Of a DNA stretch of 64,000 nt, positions 1 through 8,796 are shown piece after piece. A model generated the notes under the pieces. It was not told the origin of the DNA and did no database searches. It saw only the letters and a list, made by a program, of their open reading frames with translations. Position 1 is the first letter of the stretch, and every line of letters starts with the position of its first letter. Source of the stretch: DASQGA01 sp963762085. Lineage in GTDB: Bacteria > Actinomycetota > Thermoleophilia > Gaiellales > Gaiellaceae. The position numbers were made by a program, and so were the translations under genes. The stretch lies in NCBI GenBank assembly GCA_963762085.1, contig CAVXJD010000001.1, positions 124,001-188,000 of the forward strand, read 5' to 3'.

Positions 1-516
1 TACTGCTTCCCGATCCTCGACAAGATCGGCTACAAGCTCGTCGCCCTCGAGGAAGACGTGTTCGAGGGCCGTTCCGAGAACGTCGTCCGCGATATCTCGA
101 ACGCGAAGCAGGAGATCATTGCCTACCGGAAGATCATCAAGCCCGAGCGGGCGACCCTGCGCGTCCTGGAGCGCTACACGCAACGCTTCCTCCCGGAGGA
201 GCTCGATATCTATTTCGACGACATCGTCGACGCCGCGGAGCGGATCTGGGACCTCCTGGACAACTACAAAGAGGTTCTCGAAGGCCTCGAGTCGACCAAC
301 GAGTCGGTCATCTCCCACAAGCAGAACGACGTCCTGCGGCTCCTGACGATCATCAGCGTCACCCTGCTCCCGCTGACGCTGATCGCGAGCGTGTTCGGGA
401 TGAACGTGCTCTTCCCCGGGGAGGGCACGCACACGGCCTTCTGGGTGATCATCGGCAGCATGGTCACCACGCTCGGCGGCATGCTGGCGTTCTTCCGCTA
501 CAAGCGGTGGTTCTAG
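1..516 (+). CDS. corA: CorA-family divalent cation transporter, C-terminal part
   Basis: The frame is open from base 1, so the gene begins upstream of the window and only the last 171 residues are visible. They contain the long helical stalk, then two membrane helices. The signature GMN tripeptide (SVFGMNVLFPG, Gly codon at 397) ends the first helix, and a basic tail (FRYKRWF) follows the second. GMN is the selectivity-filter motif of CorA Mg2+/Co2+ channels, which act as pentamers in the inner membrane. A second, distinct CorA homologue lies 1.4 kb downstream. The family call is firm; the transported ion is inferred. Confidence 0.9.
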   Translation, partial: YCFPILDKIGYKLVALEEDVFEGRSENVVRDISNAKQEIIAYRKIIKPERATLRVLERYTQRFLPEELDIYFDDIVDAAERIWDLLDNYKEVLEGLESTNESVISHKQNDVLRLLTIISVTLLPLTLIASVFGMNVLFPGEGTHTAFWVIIGSMVTTLGGMLAFFRYKRWF

Positions 517-557
517 GGCTCCGGCGGCCGGAGCGAGCGTGGGAGAAGCTCGCGGAA

Positions 558-1823
558 CTAGCTTTTGGGCGAGTTCTCCGCGCGGAAGGCCGCAAGAATG
601 CCGTTCAGCGAAAAGTAGTAGTGGCTCTCGGTCGCGATGCCCGGTGAGTACTTCCCCATCTTGATCCGCCAGACGATCTTTCCGTCGCTCACGCGAGCGG
701 CGAACGTCCGCTCCTCGAGCGTGGAGAAGAAGACGAGGTCTCCGACTACGACCGCCGGGCCAAGGATCCGGCCTCCCACGTGCCGGCGCCACAGCACCCG
801 CCCTGTCTCGGCTCTGTAGGCGCGGAGGGCGCCGTCAAAGCCCCCGACGAAGACGCGGCCTTCCGCGATAGCAGGAGTCGAGTAGCCGTATGAGTTCACG
901 CTCGCGGTCCAGATCACGCGGCCACTCGAGGCTGACAGCGCCACGACTTTGCCGGAGCGGGCAATCGAATAGAGACGAGCGCCGTCGGTCGAAGGGCTCG
1001 CGTAGAAGCTTTCGTACCGCAACGCGTCGCGCTTGATGTACGTGCTCCAGAGCTTCCGCCCATTCCGGCGGTCGAGACAGAAGATCGACCCGGCGTACGT
1101 CGTGATGCAAATGCGGTTTGCGTAAATCGAGGGGCTGGCGTTGATGCGCCCGCCCGTGTCGTAGGCCCAGCGAACACGGCCCGTGCGAACGTTGACTGCA
1201 AACAGCCGGCCGTCAGTCGCGCCGAAAAACGCCGTGTCCTCGAGCACGACCGGCGAGGACTCGACCTTTGCGTTTGTCTGAACCTGCCACAGCAGGCGGC
1301 CGTTTGCGCGGGCCAACGCGGACACGGTCCCGTCGGTTGAGCTGACGATCAAGGATGAGCCCGCGATAGCGGGCGTCGACGGCTTCGGACCGCCTTTGCG
1401 CTGCCAGACGACTCGCCCGTTTTTGGCGTTGATGGCGAAGGTCGTCCCTCGATACGTGTTGACGTAGAGCCGGCCGTCGCAATAGCTCGCGGGATACTCC
1501 ATGTAGCCACCCATCCCCCGGACCCAGATGGATTTCGTAGGACGCCCGAGCCGAAGATCGGTTCTGGCAAGGCTCCGCTGGGGATTTCCGCCGAAGTAGA
1601 ACCAGCATCGCTTGTCCCACAGAACTTGCCTCTCCTCCCCCGTTGCCTGTTCGGGCGACGTGGTTACTGCCTGCGTCTCGGTCGGAGTTACATACGAGAT
1701 GCCCTCCAGCTCCGTGTCGAGCTTCCCGGCGGGACGGTCGTTGACGCGAAAGTAGGTTGCGACGGCAGCGCCCGCAAGGAGCAGCGCAAGGCCCGCGAAT
1801 ACGGCGATCACACGTCTTCGCAT
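558..1823 (-). CDS. PQQ-type beta-propeller repeat protein, membrane-anchored
   Basis: This 421-residue protein starts at the ATG at 1823, giving MRRRVIAVFAGLALLLAG, a basic start plus one hydrophobic segment that acts as a signal anchor or signal peptide. The longer frame upstream would overlap the divergent corA and is not used. The rest is a series of PQQ/quinoprotein-like blades with repeats of the type G-R-V-x-W (GRVVWQRKGG, GRLLWQVQT, GRVRWAYDTGG, GRKLWSTY, GRVIWTASV, GRVLWRRHVGG, GKIVWRIKMG). BamB and PQQ dehydrogenases share this fold. No PQQ-binding or catalytic set can be recognised, so a scaffold or extracytoplasmic binding role is more likely than an enzyme. It stands alone between two corA genes and faces away from the second. 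Confidence 0.75.
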   Translation of the reverse strand: MRRRVIAVFAGLALLLAGAAVATYFRVNDRPAGKLDTELEGISYVTPTETQAVTTSPEQATGEERQVLWDKRCWFYFGGNPQRSLARTDLRLGRPTKSIWVRGMGGYMEYPASYCDGRLYVNTYRGTTFAINAKNGRVVWQRKGGPKPSTPAIAGSSLIVSSTDGTVSALARANGRLLWQVQTNAKVESSPVVLEDTAFFGATDGRLFAVNVRTGRVRWAYDTGGRINASPSIYANRICITTYAGSIFCLDRRNGRKLWSTYIKRDALRYESFYASPSTDGARLYSIARSGKVVALSASSGRVIWTASVNSYGYSTPAIAEGRVFVGGFDGALRAYRAETGRVLWRRHVGGRILGPAVVVGDLVFFSTLEERTFAARVSDGKIVWRIKMGKYSPGIATESHYYFSLNGILAAFRAENSPKS

Positions 1824-1902
1824 TTCGGGAAAGTGTGCCAGCGGCGACGGGCGGTGGACATCGGAGACTGGCCTAGCGCCTCCACTTCGCACCAGCCGTC
1901 TG

Positions 1903-2889
1903 ATGCATCGCGTCACCCGCCATACTGCAAGCGCCTTGAGCGCGACGCTCATCGATGGCGACGGAAACGCGGTCGAGCCCGCCGACCGGGCGGCGATCGA
2001 GAAACACCTGCGTTCGGGCGAGTTCTTCTGGCTCGACGTCCAGGGTCCCGACGACTCTGACTTCGAGGTCCTGCGAGAGGCGTTCGAGTTCCATCCACTG
2101 GCGATCGAGGACTCGCAGGACTTCGGGCAGCGCGCGAAGCTCGAGACCTACGGCGACTACATCTTCCTTGTGGTCTACGGGTGGTCTCCGGACGACGACG
2201 GCCTGGTCGAGGTGCACTGCTTCTACTCGGAGCGCTATCTGGTCACCGTCCACCGAGACGACGCGCCTGCCCTCGACGAGCTCGTCGAGAGCTGTGCAGC
2301 CAACCGCATCGACCTCCGGGATCCGGCGCTCACCCTGCACCGCGTCGTCGACGGCCTCGTTGACAGCTTCTTTCCAGTTCTCGAGGGCTTCGAGGTCGAG
2401 CTGGACGAGCTCGAGGTGGACTTCCTCGAAGCCCCGAGCGACGAGCCGCTCCAACGGCTCTTCACGATGAAACGCAGCCTTGCGACGCTCCGCCGGGCGA
2501 TCGCACCGGAGCGCGACGTGTTCGCCCACCTGGATCGCGACGAGATCCCGGGGCTCGACACGGAGAGCGCACGCTATTTCCGCGACGTCTCCGACCATCT
2601 GTACCGGCTTGCGGAGACGATCGACACCTTTCACGAGCTCACCCTCGCCGCGATGGACGTCTTCCTCTCGAGCTCCTCGAACCGGATGAACGCGGTCATG
2701 AAACAGCTGACCATCATCGCGACGATCTTCCTCCCGCTCAGCTACATCGCCGGCTTCTTCGGCCAGAACTTCCGCTTCATGGTCGACCACGTCGGGAGCG
2801 CGGCTGCGTTCTTCCTGGGCGGCATCGTGCTACAGCTCGCCACCGGCATCTTCCTGCTCGCCTACTTCCGGCGAAAGCGGTGGCTGTGA
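1903..2889 (+). CDS. corA: CorA-family transporter with a GQN filter motif
   Basis: This is a full-length 328-residue CorA/MIT-superfamily protein. It has an N-terminal alpha/beta cytoplasmic domain (FFWLDVQGPDDSDFEVL, then HPLAIEDSQDFGQRAKLE), a long helical stalk, and two C-terminal membrane helices (about 270-290 and 298-320) ending in a basic tail RRKRWL. The loop after TM1 reads GFFGQNF (residues 285-291), so the canonical Met of GMN is Gln. GxN variants occur in CorA relatives, for example GIN in ZntB, so ion selectivity may differ from Mg2+/Co2+. The stop codon overlaps the start of the next gene, which implies coupling with the HIT protein. Confidence 0.9.
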   Translation: MHRVTRHTASALSATLIDGDGNAVEPADRAAIEKHLRSGEFFWLDVQGPDDSDFEVLREAFEFHPLAIEDSQDFGQRAKLETYGDYIFLVVYGWSPDDDGLVEVHCFYSERYLVTVHRDDAPALDELVESCAANRIDLRDPALTLHRVVDGLVDSFFPVLEGFEVELDELEVDFLEAPSDEPLQRLFTMKRSLATLRRAIAPERDVFAHLDRDEIPGLDTESARYFRDVSDHLYRLAETIDTFHELTLAAMDVFLSSSSNRMNAVMKQLTIIATIFLPLSYIAGFFGQNFRFMVDHVGSAAAFFLGGIVLQLATGIFLLAYFRRKRWL

Positions 2890-3365
2890 AGCGGCTCTGG
2901 GCACCCTGGCGCCTGGAGTACGTCCAGAGCGCCGAGGAAGAGACGGGCTGCGTCTTCTGCGAAGCGGCCGCGGGCGCGGACGAAGAACGGCTCGTCGTGC
3001 ACAGGGGCGAGCACGCATTCGTCCTCCTGAACAAGTTTCCTTATGCCTCCGGCCACCTCATGATCGCGCCGTACGCCCATACCGGCCATTTCGGCGACGT
3101 CTCCCACGACGAGGCGCTCGAGGTCCACAGGCTGGCCGCCGCCGCACTCGACGTGCTCGCCGAGGCCATGCACCCCCAGGGCTACAACCTGGGCTGGAAC
3201 CTCGGGCGCGTCGCTGGAGCGGGCGTGGTCGACCATGTCCACCTCCACGTCGTTCCACGCTGGGCCGGCGACACGAACTTCATGCCGGTGCTCGCAGACA
3301 TCAAGGTCATCCCCCAGGCCCTCGAGGACACCCGCACGAGGCTCGCCGCGGCCTGGACCTCGTAA
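2880..3365 (+). CDS. HIT-family nucleotide hydrolase/phosphorylase
   Basis: The 161-residue product opens with KRLWAPWRLEYV and a CVFCEAA motif typical of actinobacterial Ap4A-phosphorylase-like HIT proteins. It carries the histidine triad as DHVHLHVVPRW near residue 115, where the middle His is the nucleotidylated residue in the family. HIT enzymes split dinucleoside polyphosphates or nucleoside-phosphoramidate-type substrates in the cytosol. Two in-frame GTG codons are possible: 2880, or 2886, which would overlap the corA stop as GTGA. Either way it is coupled to corA. The exact substrate cannot be read from sequence. Confidence 0.88.
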   Translation: MAVKRLWAPWRLEYVQSAEEETGCVFCEAAAGADEERLVVHRGEHAFVLLNKFPYASGHLMIAPYAHTGHFGDVSHDEALEVHRLAAAALDVLAEAMHPQGYNLGWNLGRVAGAGVVDHVHLHVVPRWAGDTNFMPVLADIKVIPQALEDTRTRLAAAWTS

Positions 3366-3390
3366 CCGCCTCGCCGCCTAGGATTGGTGC

Positions 3391-4737
3391 GTGGCTCTCG
3401 ACCCCAAGGTCTTCAAGGCTTACGACGTTCGCGGCCTCTACCCGGACGAGCTGGACGAGGACGGCGCCTACAGCATCGGCCGGGCCTACGCGGAGGAGTT
3501 CGAGCCGCAAGAGGTCGCCGTCGGCAGGGACATGCGTGTCTCGTCTCCGACCATGGCCGGGGCGGCCATCGAGGGTGTCCTCGACGCGGGCGTCGATGTC
3601 GTCGACGTGGGGATGATCGGCACCGAGATGCTCTATTTCGGGGTCGGAGAGCTGAACCTCGACGGTGGCTTCACGATCACCGCCTCGCACAACCCGAAGG
3701 AGTACACGGGCGTGAAGATCGTTCGCCGAGGCGCGCTGCCGGTCGGGGGCGACTCCGGGCTCCTCGAGATTCGCCGCCGCGCGGAGACGGGCTTCGGTGC
3801 CCCGCCAGCCCGGCGCGGAAGGCGGCGCGAACACGACCTCTACCGTGCGTTCACCGACCGTGTGCTCTCGTTCATCGACCCAGGCGCGGTCAAGCCGCTT
3901 CGGGTCGTGATCGACGCGGCGAACGGCATGGCCGGGGCGATGCTGCCCGGAATCCTGGAGCGTCTGCCGATCGACGCGGTCCGATGCTTCTTCGACCCTG
4001 ACGGCACCTTTCCGAATCACGAGCCCAACCCGCTCCTGCCGGAAAACCGGGAGTTCGTCATCCAGAAGGTGCTCGACGAGCGGGCGGATCTCGGCATCGC
4101 CTTCGACGGCGACGCGGACCGGTGCTTCTTCGTCGACGACGCCGGCGAGTTCGTGCCAGGCGACTTCGTGACTGCTCTCCTCGCCCGCTCCATGCTGGAG
4201 AAGGAGCCCGGTGGGACGATCATCTACGACGTGCGGGCGAGCTGGGCCGTTCCGGAAGTGGTTCGCGCCGCAGGCGGCACGCCCGTCGTGAACCGCGTCG
4301 GCCACGCGTTCATCAAGCACCGGATGCGCGAGGTGGAGGCTGTCTTCGCCGGCGAGGTCTCCGGCCATTACTACTTCCGCAACTTCAGCCAGGCCGATTC
4401 CGGGACGATCCCTGCGCTCCTCATGCTCGAGCTGATCTCGAAGGAGAGTCGCAAGCTCTCCGAGATCCTGCGGCCGTTCCGCGAGCGTTTCTTCCTGACG
4501 GGAGAGATCAACACACCGGTCGCGGACGTAGCCGGGAAGCTTCGGGGGCTCGAGGAGCGCTTCGGGCCGGAGGCCGAGGTATCGCACCTCGACGGCCTCT
4601 CGGTCACGGGCGAGGACTGGCACATGAACGTCCGGCCGTCGAACACGGAGCCGCTACTGCGACTGAACCTCGAGGCGCTGAGCAAGGAGCTCATGGAGCG
4701 AAGGCGCGACGAGGTGCTCGGGGTCATTCGCTCCTAG
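3391..4737 (+). CDS. manB: Phosphomannomutase/phosphoglucomutase
   Basis: This 448-residue alpha-D-phosphohexomutase interconverts hexose 6- and 1-phosphates (Man or Glc) for nucleotide-sugar and polysaccharide synthesis in the cytosol. All four family signatures are visible: the phosphoserine loop TASHNPKEYTGVK (Ser99), the Mg2+ loop DGDADRCFF (Asp239, 241, 243), the sugar-binding GEVSGHYYF, and the phosphate loop RPSNTEPLLRLN near residue 421. Length matches the family. The GTG start at 3391 lies 6 nt after TAGGAT, so the message may be leaderless. PMM versus PGM preference cannot be told, hence the broad name. Confidence 0.92.
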   Translation: MALDPKVFKAYDVRGLYPDELDEDGAYSIGRAYAEEFEPQEVAVGRDMRVSSPTMAGAAIEGVLDAGVDVVDVGMIGTEMLYFGVGELNLDGGFTITASHNPKEYTGVKIVRRGALPVGGDSGLLEIRRRAETGFGAPPARRGRRREHDLYRAFTDRVLSFIDPGAVKPLRVVIDAANGMAGAMLPGILERLPIDAVRCFFDPDGTFPNHEPNPLLPENREFVIQKVLDERADLGIAFDGDADRCFFVDDAGEFVPGDFVTALLARSMLEKEPGGTIIYDVRASWAVPEVVRAAGGTPVVNRVGHAFIKHRMREVEAVFAGEVSGHYYFRNFSQADSGTIPALLMLELISKESRKLSEILRPFRERFFLTGEINTPVADVAGKLRGLEERFGPEAEVSHLDGLSVTGEDWHMNVRPSNTEPLLRLNLEALSKELMERRRDEVLGVIRS

Positions 4738-4759
4738 TTCACCCGGCTACGATCTCGCG

Positions 4760-5224
4760 GTGACTGTCACCCTCGGGCATGTGAGCGACCGGCGGCCGCC
4801 CTTCAAGTTTGCGGCGTACACGCGTGTGGGCTTCTCGGATACCGACGCGCAGGGAATCGTCTACTACGGCCGCTATCTGCCGTACTTCGACTTCGCGCGA
4901 GTCGAATACCACCGGCACCTGGGCCTCCTCGTGACCGACCGCGGCGAGCATGACTTCGTCATGCGGGCGGCGAGCGTTCTGTACGAGGCACCGGCGCGGT
5001 TCGACGACTTGCTGGAAGTGTTCATCCGGATGACGAGGATCGGGCGGACGAGCGTCACGAGTGAGTTCTGTGCCGTCCGGGCTGAGGACGACGAGCTCAT
5101 GTGCACGGCGGAGCAAACCCTCGTCCTCGTGGATCTGGCCGGGCGGCGGCCCGTGCAGGTCCCCGAGAGCTACCGCGCGACGATCGCGGGCTTCGAAGGC
5201 GCCGATCTGGATGTTGCTCGGTGA
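4760..5224 (+). CDS. Hotdog-fold acyl-CoA thioesterase (YbgC/FadM type)
   Basis: This 154-residue single-hotdog 4HBT protein would hydrolyse acyl-CoA thioesters. The active-site segment VGFSDTDAQGIVYYGRYLPY (about residues 24-43) holds the Asp and the D-x-Q/M-G-x-V-Y-Y-pattern used by 4-hydroxybenzoyl-CoA thioesterase and YbgC relatives. The GTG start sits 6 nt after TACGAT, which suggests a leaderless promoter of its own. The stop overlaps the GTG of the following GAF gene (GTGA). The substrate is unknown. Confidence 0.85.
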   Translation: MTVTLGHVSDRRPPFKFAAYTRVGFSDTDAQGIVYYGRYLPYFDFARVEYHRHLGLLVTDRGEHDFVMRAASVLYEAPARFDDLLEVFIRMTRIGRTSVTSEFCAVRAEDDELMCTAEQTLVLVDLAGRRPVQVPESYRATIAGFEGADLDVAR

Positions 5225-5703
5225 CCGCCGTGACGACCGACACGTATCGAAGCGCTCTCGAGGCTGTCGACCGGATCGGGGACCGGGAGGCTGAGCCCGA
5301 GGAAGTGCTGCGAAAGTCGGTCGACCTCCTGGCCGAGCGCATCGATCACTACTCGTGGACCGGCGTGTATCTCGTCGATGGCGACGACCTCGTCCTCGGC
5401 CCCTGGCAGGGCCCCGAGGAGACCGAGCACACGCGCATCCCGATCGGGCGGGGCATCTGCGGCGCCGCCGCGGCCAGCGGCCGGACGGAGATCGTGGACG
5501 ACGTCAACGCCGACGACCGCTACCTGGCCTGCTTCGTGTCCACGCGCAGCGAGATCGTCGTCCCGATCCCGTTCGACGGCAAGGTGGTCGGCGAGATCGA
5601 CATCGACTCCGACGAGGCTTCGGCGTTCACGGAGGCGGACCGGGAGTTCCTGGAGCGCGTGGCTCTGCTCCTTTCCCCGCACGCGGCGAAACTCTCCCGC
5701 TAG
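5221..5703 (+). CDS. GAF-domain protein resembling free-methionine-(R)-sulfoxide reductase
   Basis: The 160-residue protein is a single GAF domain with the fRMsr (YebR/YtsP) architecture: WTGVYLVDGDDLVLGPWQG, IPIGRGICGAAAASG, NADDRYLACFVSTRSEIVVP, GEIDIDSDEASAF. fRMsr reduces free Met-(R)-sulfoxide with up to three cysteines. From recalled alignment to E. coli YebR, Cys80 and Cys104 match Cys94 and Cys118, with the same 24-residue spacing. The Cys84 position is His70 here. It therefore keeps the catalytic-type Cys but lacks one partner. Activity is plausible but unproven. The start is the GTG at 5221 overlapping the upstream stop. Confidence 0.8.
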   Translation: MTAVTTDTYRSALEAVDRIGDREAEPEEVLRKSVDLLAERIDHYSWTGVYLVDGDDLVLGPWQGPEETEHTRIPIGRGICGAAAASGRTEIVDDVNADDRYLACFVSTRSEIVVPIPFDGKVVGEIDIDSDEASAFTEADREFLERVALLLSPHAAKLSR

Positions 5704-5713
5704 ACCACGCGGG

Positions 5714-6412
5714 TTATGCCCGGGCCGCTTTCAGCTCCTCTACCCGGCGGAGCACGGTGGCCGGCGTTGCCGCCAGCCGGGGCTCGCCTAGCAGCCTGCT
5801 GCCGAGCTCGTTTGCCTGGCGGATCACGGCCTCTCGCTCCGAGCTGAGGCTTCCGCGAGCGACGAAGAGTGCCGCGCGCGCTGCACTCCCCCACTCGACG
5901 ATCCCGGCCAAACCCGGGGGCGGGTCGGATGCGGCCTGGTCCGTCAGCCGCGGGTGCTGACCGAACTCGGCGGCGAACCGACGCGCTCGGCCTTCGAGCT
6001 CGGAGGCCTCACGGATCGCGTCCGCGGCGGTGTCTTCAAGCGCCGCGGACTCCTCGCCGACCTCCGACACATGGCGGTCGGCCATGCGCAGCGCATCCTG
6101 GGTCCGAATCACCGCCCGCCGCGCTTCGGCGACCGCGTCCGCCGAGCGCCCACGCTCCGCATCTGCCACCGAGTCGCTGGCTTCGTCCTTGGCCCGGAGA
6201 GCTCGAGCAGCCTGCTGCGCCGCTCCCGCTTGCTCAGTCTGCAGCCGCTCCCGCTCGACTGGAAGTCGGGAGAGAAACTTCTCGAGGTCGGCCGCGCGGA
6301 GCCGCACGCGCTCGACCTCCGCACCGAGCTCGGCAAGGTCCCCCTCGGCCGCGCTCAGCGTCTCGTCGGCGGCCTCGAGCTCCCGCAAGAACGCAAGCAC
6401 CTCGTCGGACAC
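5714..6412 (-). CDS. Coiled-coil protein of unknown function
   Basis: This 232-residue, Ala/Glu/Arg-rich protein is almost entirely predicted heptad-repeat helix, about residues 5-150 and 195-232, with a short Pro/Gly break (SDPPPGLAG) near 170. It has no signal peptide, membrane helix or catalytic motif. Its GTG start lies 8 nt after the RSH stop on the same strand, so it is probably the distal gene of the recJ-RSH transcription unit. I do not recognise the family. A structural or cell-envelope scaffolding role would be guesswork. Confidence 0.7.
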   Translation of the reverse strand: MSDEVLAFLRELEAADETLSAAEGDLAELGAEVERVRLRAADLEKFLSRLPVERERLQTEQAGAAQQAARALRAKDEASDSVADAERGRSADAVAEARRAVIRTQDALRMADRHVSEVGEESAALEDTAADAIREASELEGRARRFAAEFGQHPRLTDQAASDPPPGLAGIVEWGSAARAALFVARGSLSSEREAVIRQANELGSRLLGEPRLAATPATVLRRVEELKAARA

Positions 6413-6419
6413 GGCCGGC

Positions 6420-8630
6420 CTACGACGGGGTGACGCGGTAGGCGTCGAAGACCGACTCGATGTTCCGGAGGGCGCTCAGGAGCCCGCGCAATGCCTTGAT
6501 GTCCCCGACCTCGGCGACGTACCAGTTCCGTGCCATCTGGTCCTCGACGTGTCCCCCGTACTCGACGATGTTCGTGCCGTGCTCGGCGAAGGTCCGGGCG
6601 ACGTCCTCGAGCAGGCGAGGGCGGTCCCAGGACGAGACCGCGATCTGGACACGGAAGCTCTGCGACGCTCCGCCGTCCCACTCGACCAGGGTGAACCGGT
6701 CGGGGTTCTTCTGGAGGGCGCGCACGTTGGGGCAGTCGTCCCGGTGGATGGTGATTCCCTTGCCGAGCGAGATGTAACCGACGATGCCATCACCCGGTAC
6801 CGGTGTGCAGCATTTGGCCAGGCGGACGAGGACGTCCTCGACGCCGGGCACGTGGATCCCGAAGTTCTGCGACGCGACCGCATGGCGCGCTTTGGGCTTG
6901 AGGGGGACCTTCTCTTCCTCGGCCACCTCGGTCGTCTTGAGCCGGTGGAGCACCTTGTTCGCGACCTGGGACACCTGGAGCTTCCCGGAGCCGAGAGCCA
7001 GGTAGAAGTCCTCGGCCTTCTTGAACCCCATCTCACGGATCACTTGCGCGAGCAGCGGCGAATGCGAGAGCTTGCGGTACGGCAGGTTGTGCTGCTTCAG
7101 GGCGTTTTCGAGCGAGTCGCGCCCCCGCTGCTCGGTATCCTCCCGCGTCTCGCGGCTGAACCACTGCCTGATCTTGTTGCGGGCGCGGGACGAGGCGGCC
7201 AGCGACATCCAGTCTCGTGAGGGCCCACGCCCCTGCTGCTTCGACGTCAGGATCTCGACGAAGTCTCCGCTCTGGAGCCGGTAGTGGAGCGGGACGATGC
7301 GGCTGTTCACCTTCGCGCCCACAGTCCGGTGGCCCACATCAGTGTGGACTGCGTATGCGAAGTCGATCGGCGTCGAACCGGCCGGGAGATTCTTGACCTC
7401 GCCCTTCGGCGTGAAGACGTAGACCTCGTCGGAGGCGAGCTCCGGGAACGCACGGATGAGCTCGCTGGGGTCTGTCTCTTCCTCCTGCCAGTCGGCGAGT
7501 TGCTCGAGCCACGCGATTCGCTCGGCGCCGCTCCCTCGCAGCTTCGAGCCCTTGTAGACCCAGTGTGCGGCGATCCCGTACTCCGCGGTCACGTGCATGT
7601 CGTTCGTCCGCACCTGGATCTCGAGCGGCTTCCCCTCCGGGCCGATCACCGTCGTGTGAAGCGACCGGTAGAGGTTGAACTTGGGCATCGCGATGTAGTC
7701 CTTGAAGCGCCCCGGCATCGGCTTCCAGAGGGAGTGGATGATCCCGAGCGCGCCGTAGCAATCGCGCTCACCCTCCTTGCCGTCACGCTGCACGATGACC
7801 CGCATCGCGGTCAGATCGTAGATCTCGTTGAACTCCTTGCCCCGCTTGGCCATCTTCTCGTAGATGGAGTAGAAGTGCTTCGCGCGGCCCGAGATCTCGG
7901 CCGGGATGTCGAGCTTCACGAGCTCCCGCTCGACCTGCTCTGCGGCGGTCGACACGAATTCGTCGCGGTCGCCCCGACGCTCGTTCACCATCGCCTGGAT
8001 CTCCGCGTAGCGCCGCGGGTGCAGGGTCGCGAAGGCCAGGTCCTCGAGCTGCCACTTGATCGTGTGGATACCGAGGCGGTGCGCGAGTGGCGCGTAGACC
8101 TCGAGCGTCTCGCGCGCCTTCTGGAGCTGCTTCTGCTTGCCGAGATACTCGATAGTCCGCATGTTGTGCAAACGGTCGGCGAGCTTGATCAGGATGACGC
8201 CAGGGTCCTGCGCCATCGCGACGATCATCTTCCTGTAGTTCTCGGCCTGGGCCTGCTCGCGGCTCTGGAAGTGGATCCGCGTCAATTTCGTGACACCCTC
8301 GACGAGGCGGGTGATCTCCTCGCCGAACTCCGCTCGGACTTCCTCGATCGTGACCTCGGTGTCCTCGACCACGTCGTGGAGGAGCGCTGCCGCGAGCGTC
8401 GCGTCGTCGAGACGGAGATCCGCGAGCACGCGTGCGACGCCGACCGGGTGCGCGATGAACGGCTCGCCGCTCCGCCGCTGCTGGCCCTCGTGGGCCTCCG
8501 AGGCGAAGAGGAAAGCGCGCTCGAGTAGCTCGCGATCGAGCTCTGGGTTGTAGGCGGCGACATCCTCGAGCAACGGCACGAGAAGCTCCTGGTGACGCTG
8601 CGCGGGGCTGTCCTGGAGGACCTGCTTCAT
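6420..8630 (-). CDS. relA: Bifunctional (p)ppGpp synthetase/hydrolase (RSH)
   Basis: This 736-residue long RSH enzyme makes and degrades the stringent-response alarmone (p)ppGpp. In order: an HD hydrolase domain with intact ligands (EGQQRRSGEPFIAHPVGVA, LLHDVVEDTEVT, RLHNMRTIEYL), a synthetase domain (YRSLHTTVIGPEGKPLEIQV), a TGS domain (VYVFTPKGEVKNLPAGST), a Cys-containing conserved region (KCCTPVPGD) and a C-terminal ACT domain (about 655-730). Both active sites look complete. The ATG at 8630 is chosen because TACACT precedes it by 6 nt (leaderless) and the product then starts at MKQVLQDSPAQ. Neighbour recJ lies upstream on the same strand. Confidence 0.95.
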   Translation of the reverse strand: MKQVLQDSPAQRHQELLVPLLEDVAAYNPELDRELLERAFLFASEAHEGQQRRSGEPFIAHPVGVARVLADLRLDDATLAAALLHDVVEDTEVTIEEVRAEFGEEITRLVEGVTKLTRIHFQSREQAQAENYRKMIVAMAQDPGVILIKLADRLHNMRTIEYLGKQKQLQKARETLEVYAPLAHRLGIHTIKWQLEDLAFATLHPRRYAEIQAMVNERRGDRDEFVSTAAEQVERELVKLDIPAEISGRAKHFYSIYEKMAKRGKEFNEIYDLTAMRVIVQRDGKEGERDCYGALGIIHSLWKPMPGRFKDYIAMPKFNLYRSLHTTVIGPEGKPLEIQVRTNDMHVTAEYGIAAHWVYKGSKLRGSGAERIAWLEQLADWQEEETDPSELIRAFPELASDEVYVFTPKGEVKNLPAGSTPIDFAYAVHTDVGHRTVGAKVNSRIVPLHYRLQSGDFVEILTSKQQGRGPSRDWMSLAASSRARNKIRQWFSRETREDTEQRGRDSLENALKQHNLPYRKLSHSPLLAQVIREMGFKKAEDFYLALGSGKLQVSQVANKVLHRLKTTEVAEEEKVPLKPKARHAVASQNFGIHVPGVEDVLVRLAKCCTPVPGDGIVGYISLGKGITIHRDDCPNVRALQKNPDRFTLVEWDGGASQSFRVQIAVSSWDRPRLLEDVARTFAEHGTNIVEYGGHVEDQMARNWYVAEVGDIKALRGLLSALRNIESVFDAYRVTPS

Positions 8631-8796
8631 AGACGAAGTGTAGCTTCCGGCCCCGTTCGCAAACTGGCGCCCTGAGTGAGACTCCCGGCCGAGCAAGCGT
8701 GCGAAATGGTCGCTCTTCGTTGTCTTTTCCTCCTGTGTTCCTCCTCTTTCGGCTTTCAGGGACCGTTCCTTCAGCCCGAGTGCTTCAAGCCTCCGC

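Noticed and set aside
3307..4623. 438-codon minus-strand frame
   Set aside because: Fully antisense to the phosphohexomutase, whose four signatures are intact.
7284..8528. 414-codon plus-strand frame
   Set aside because: Antisense to RSH; composition is Leu/Asp/Arg noise.
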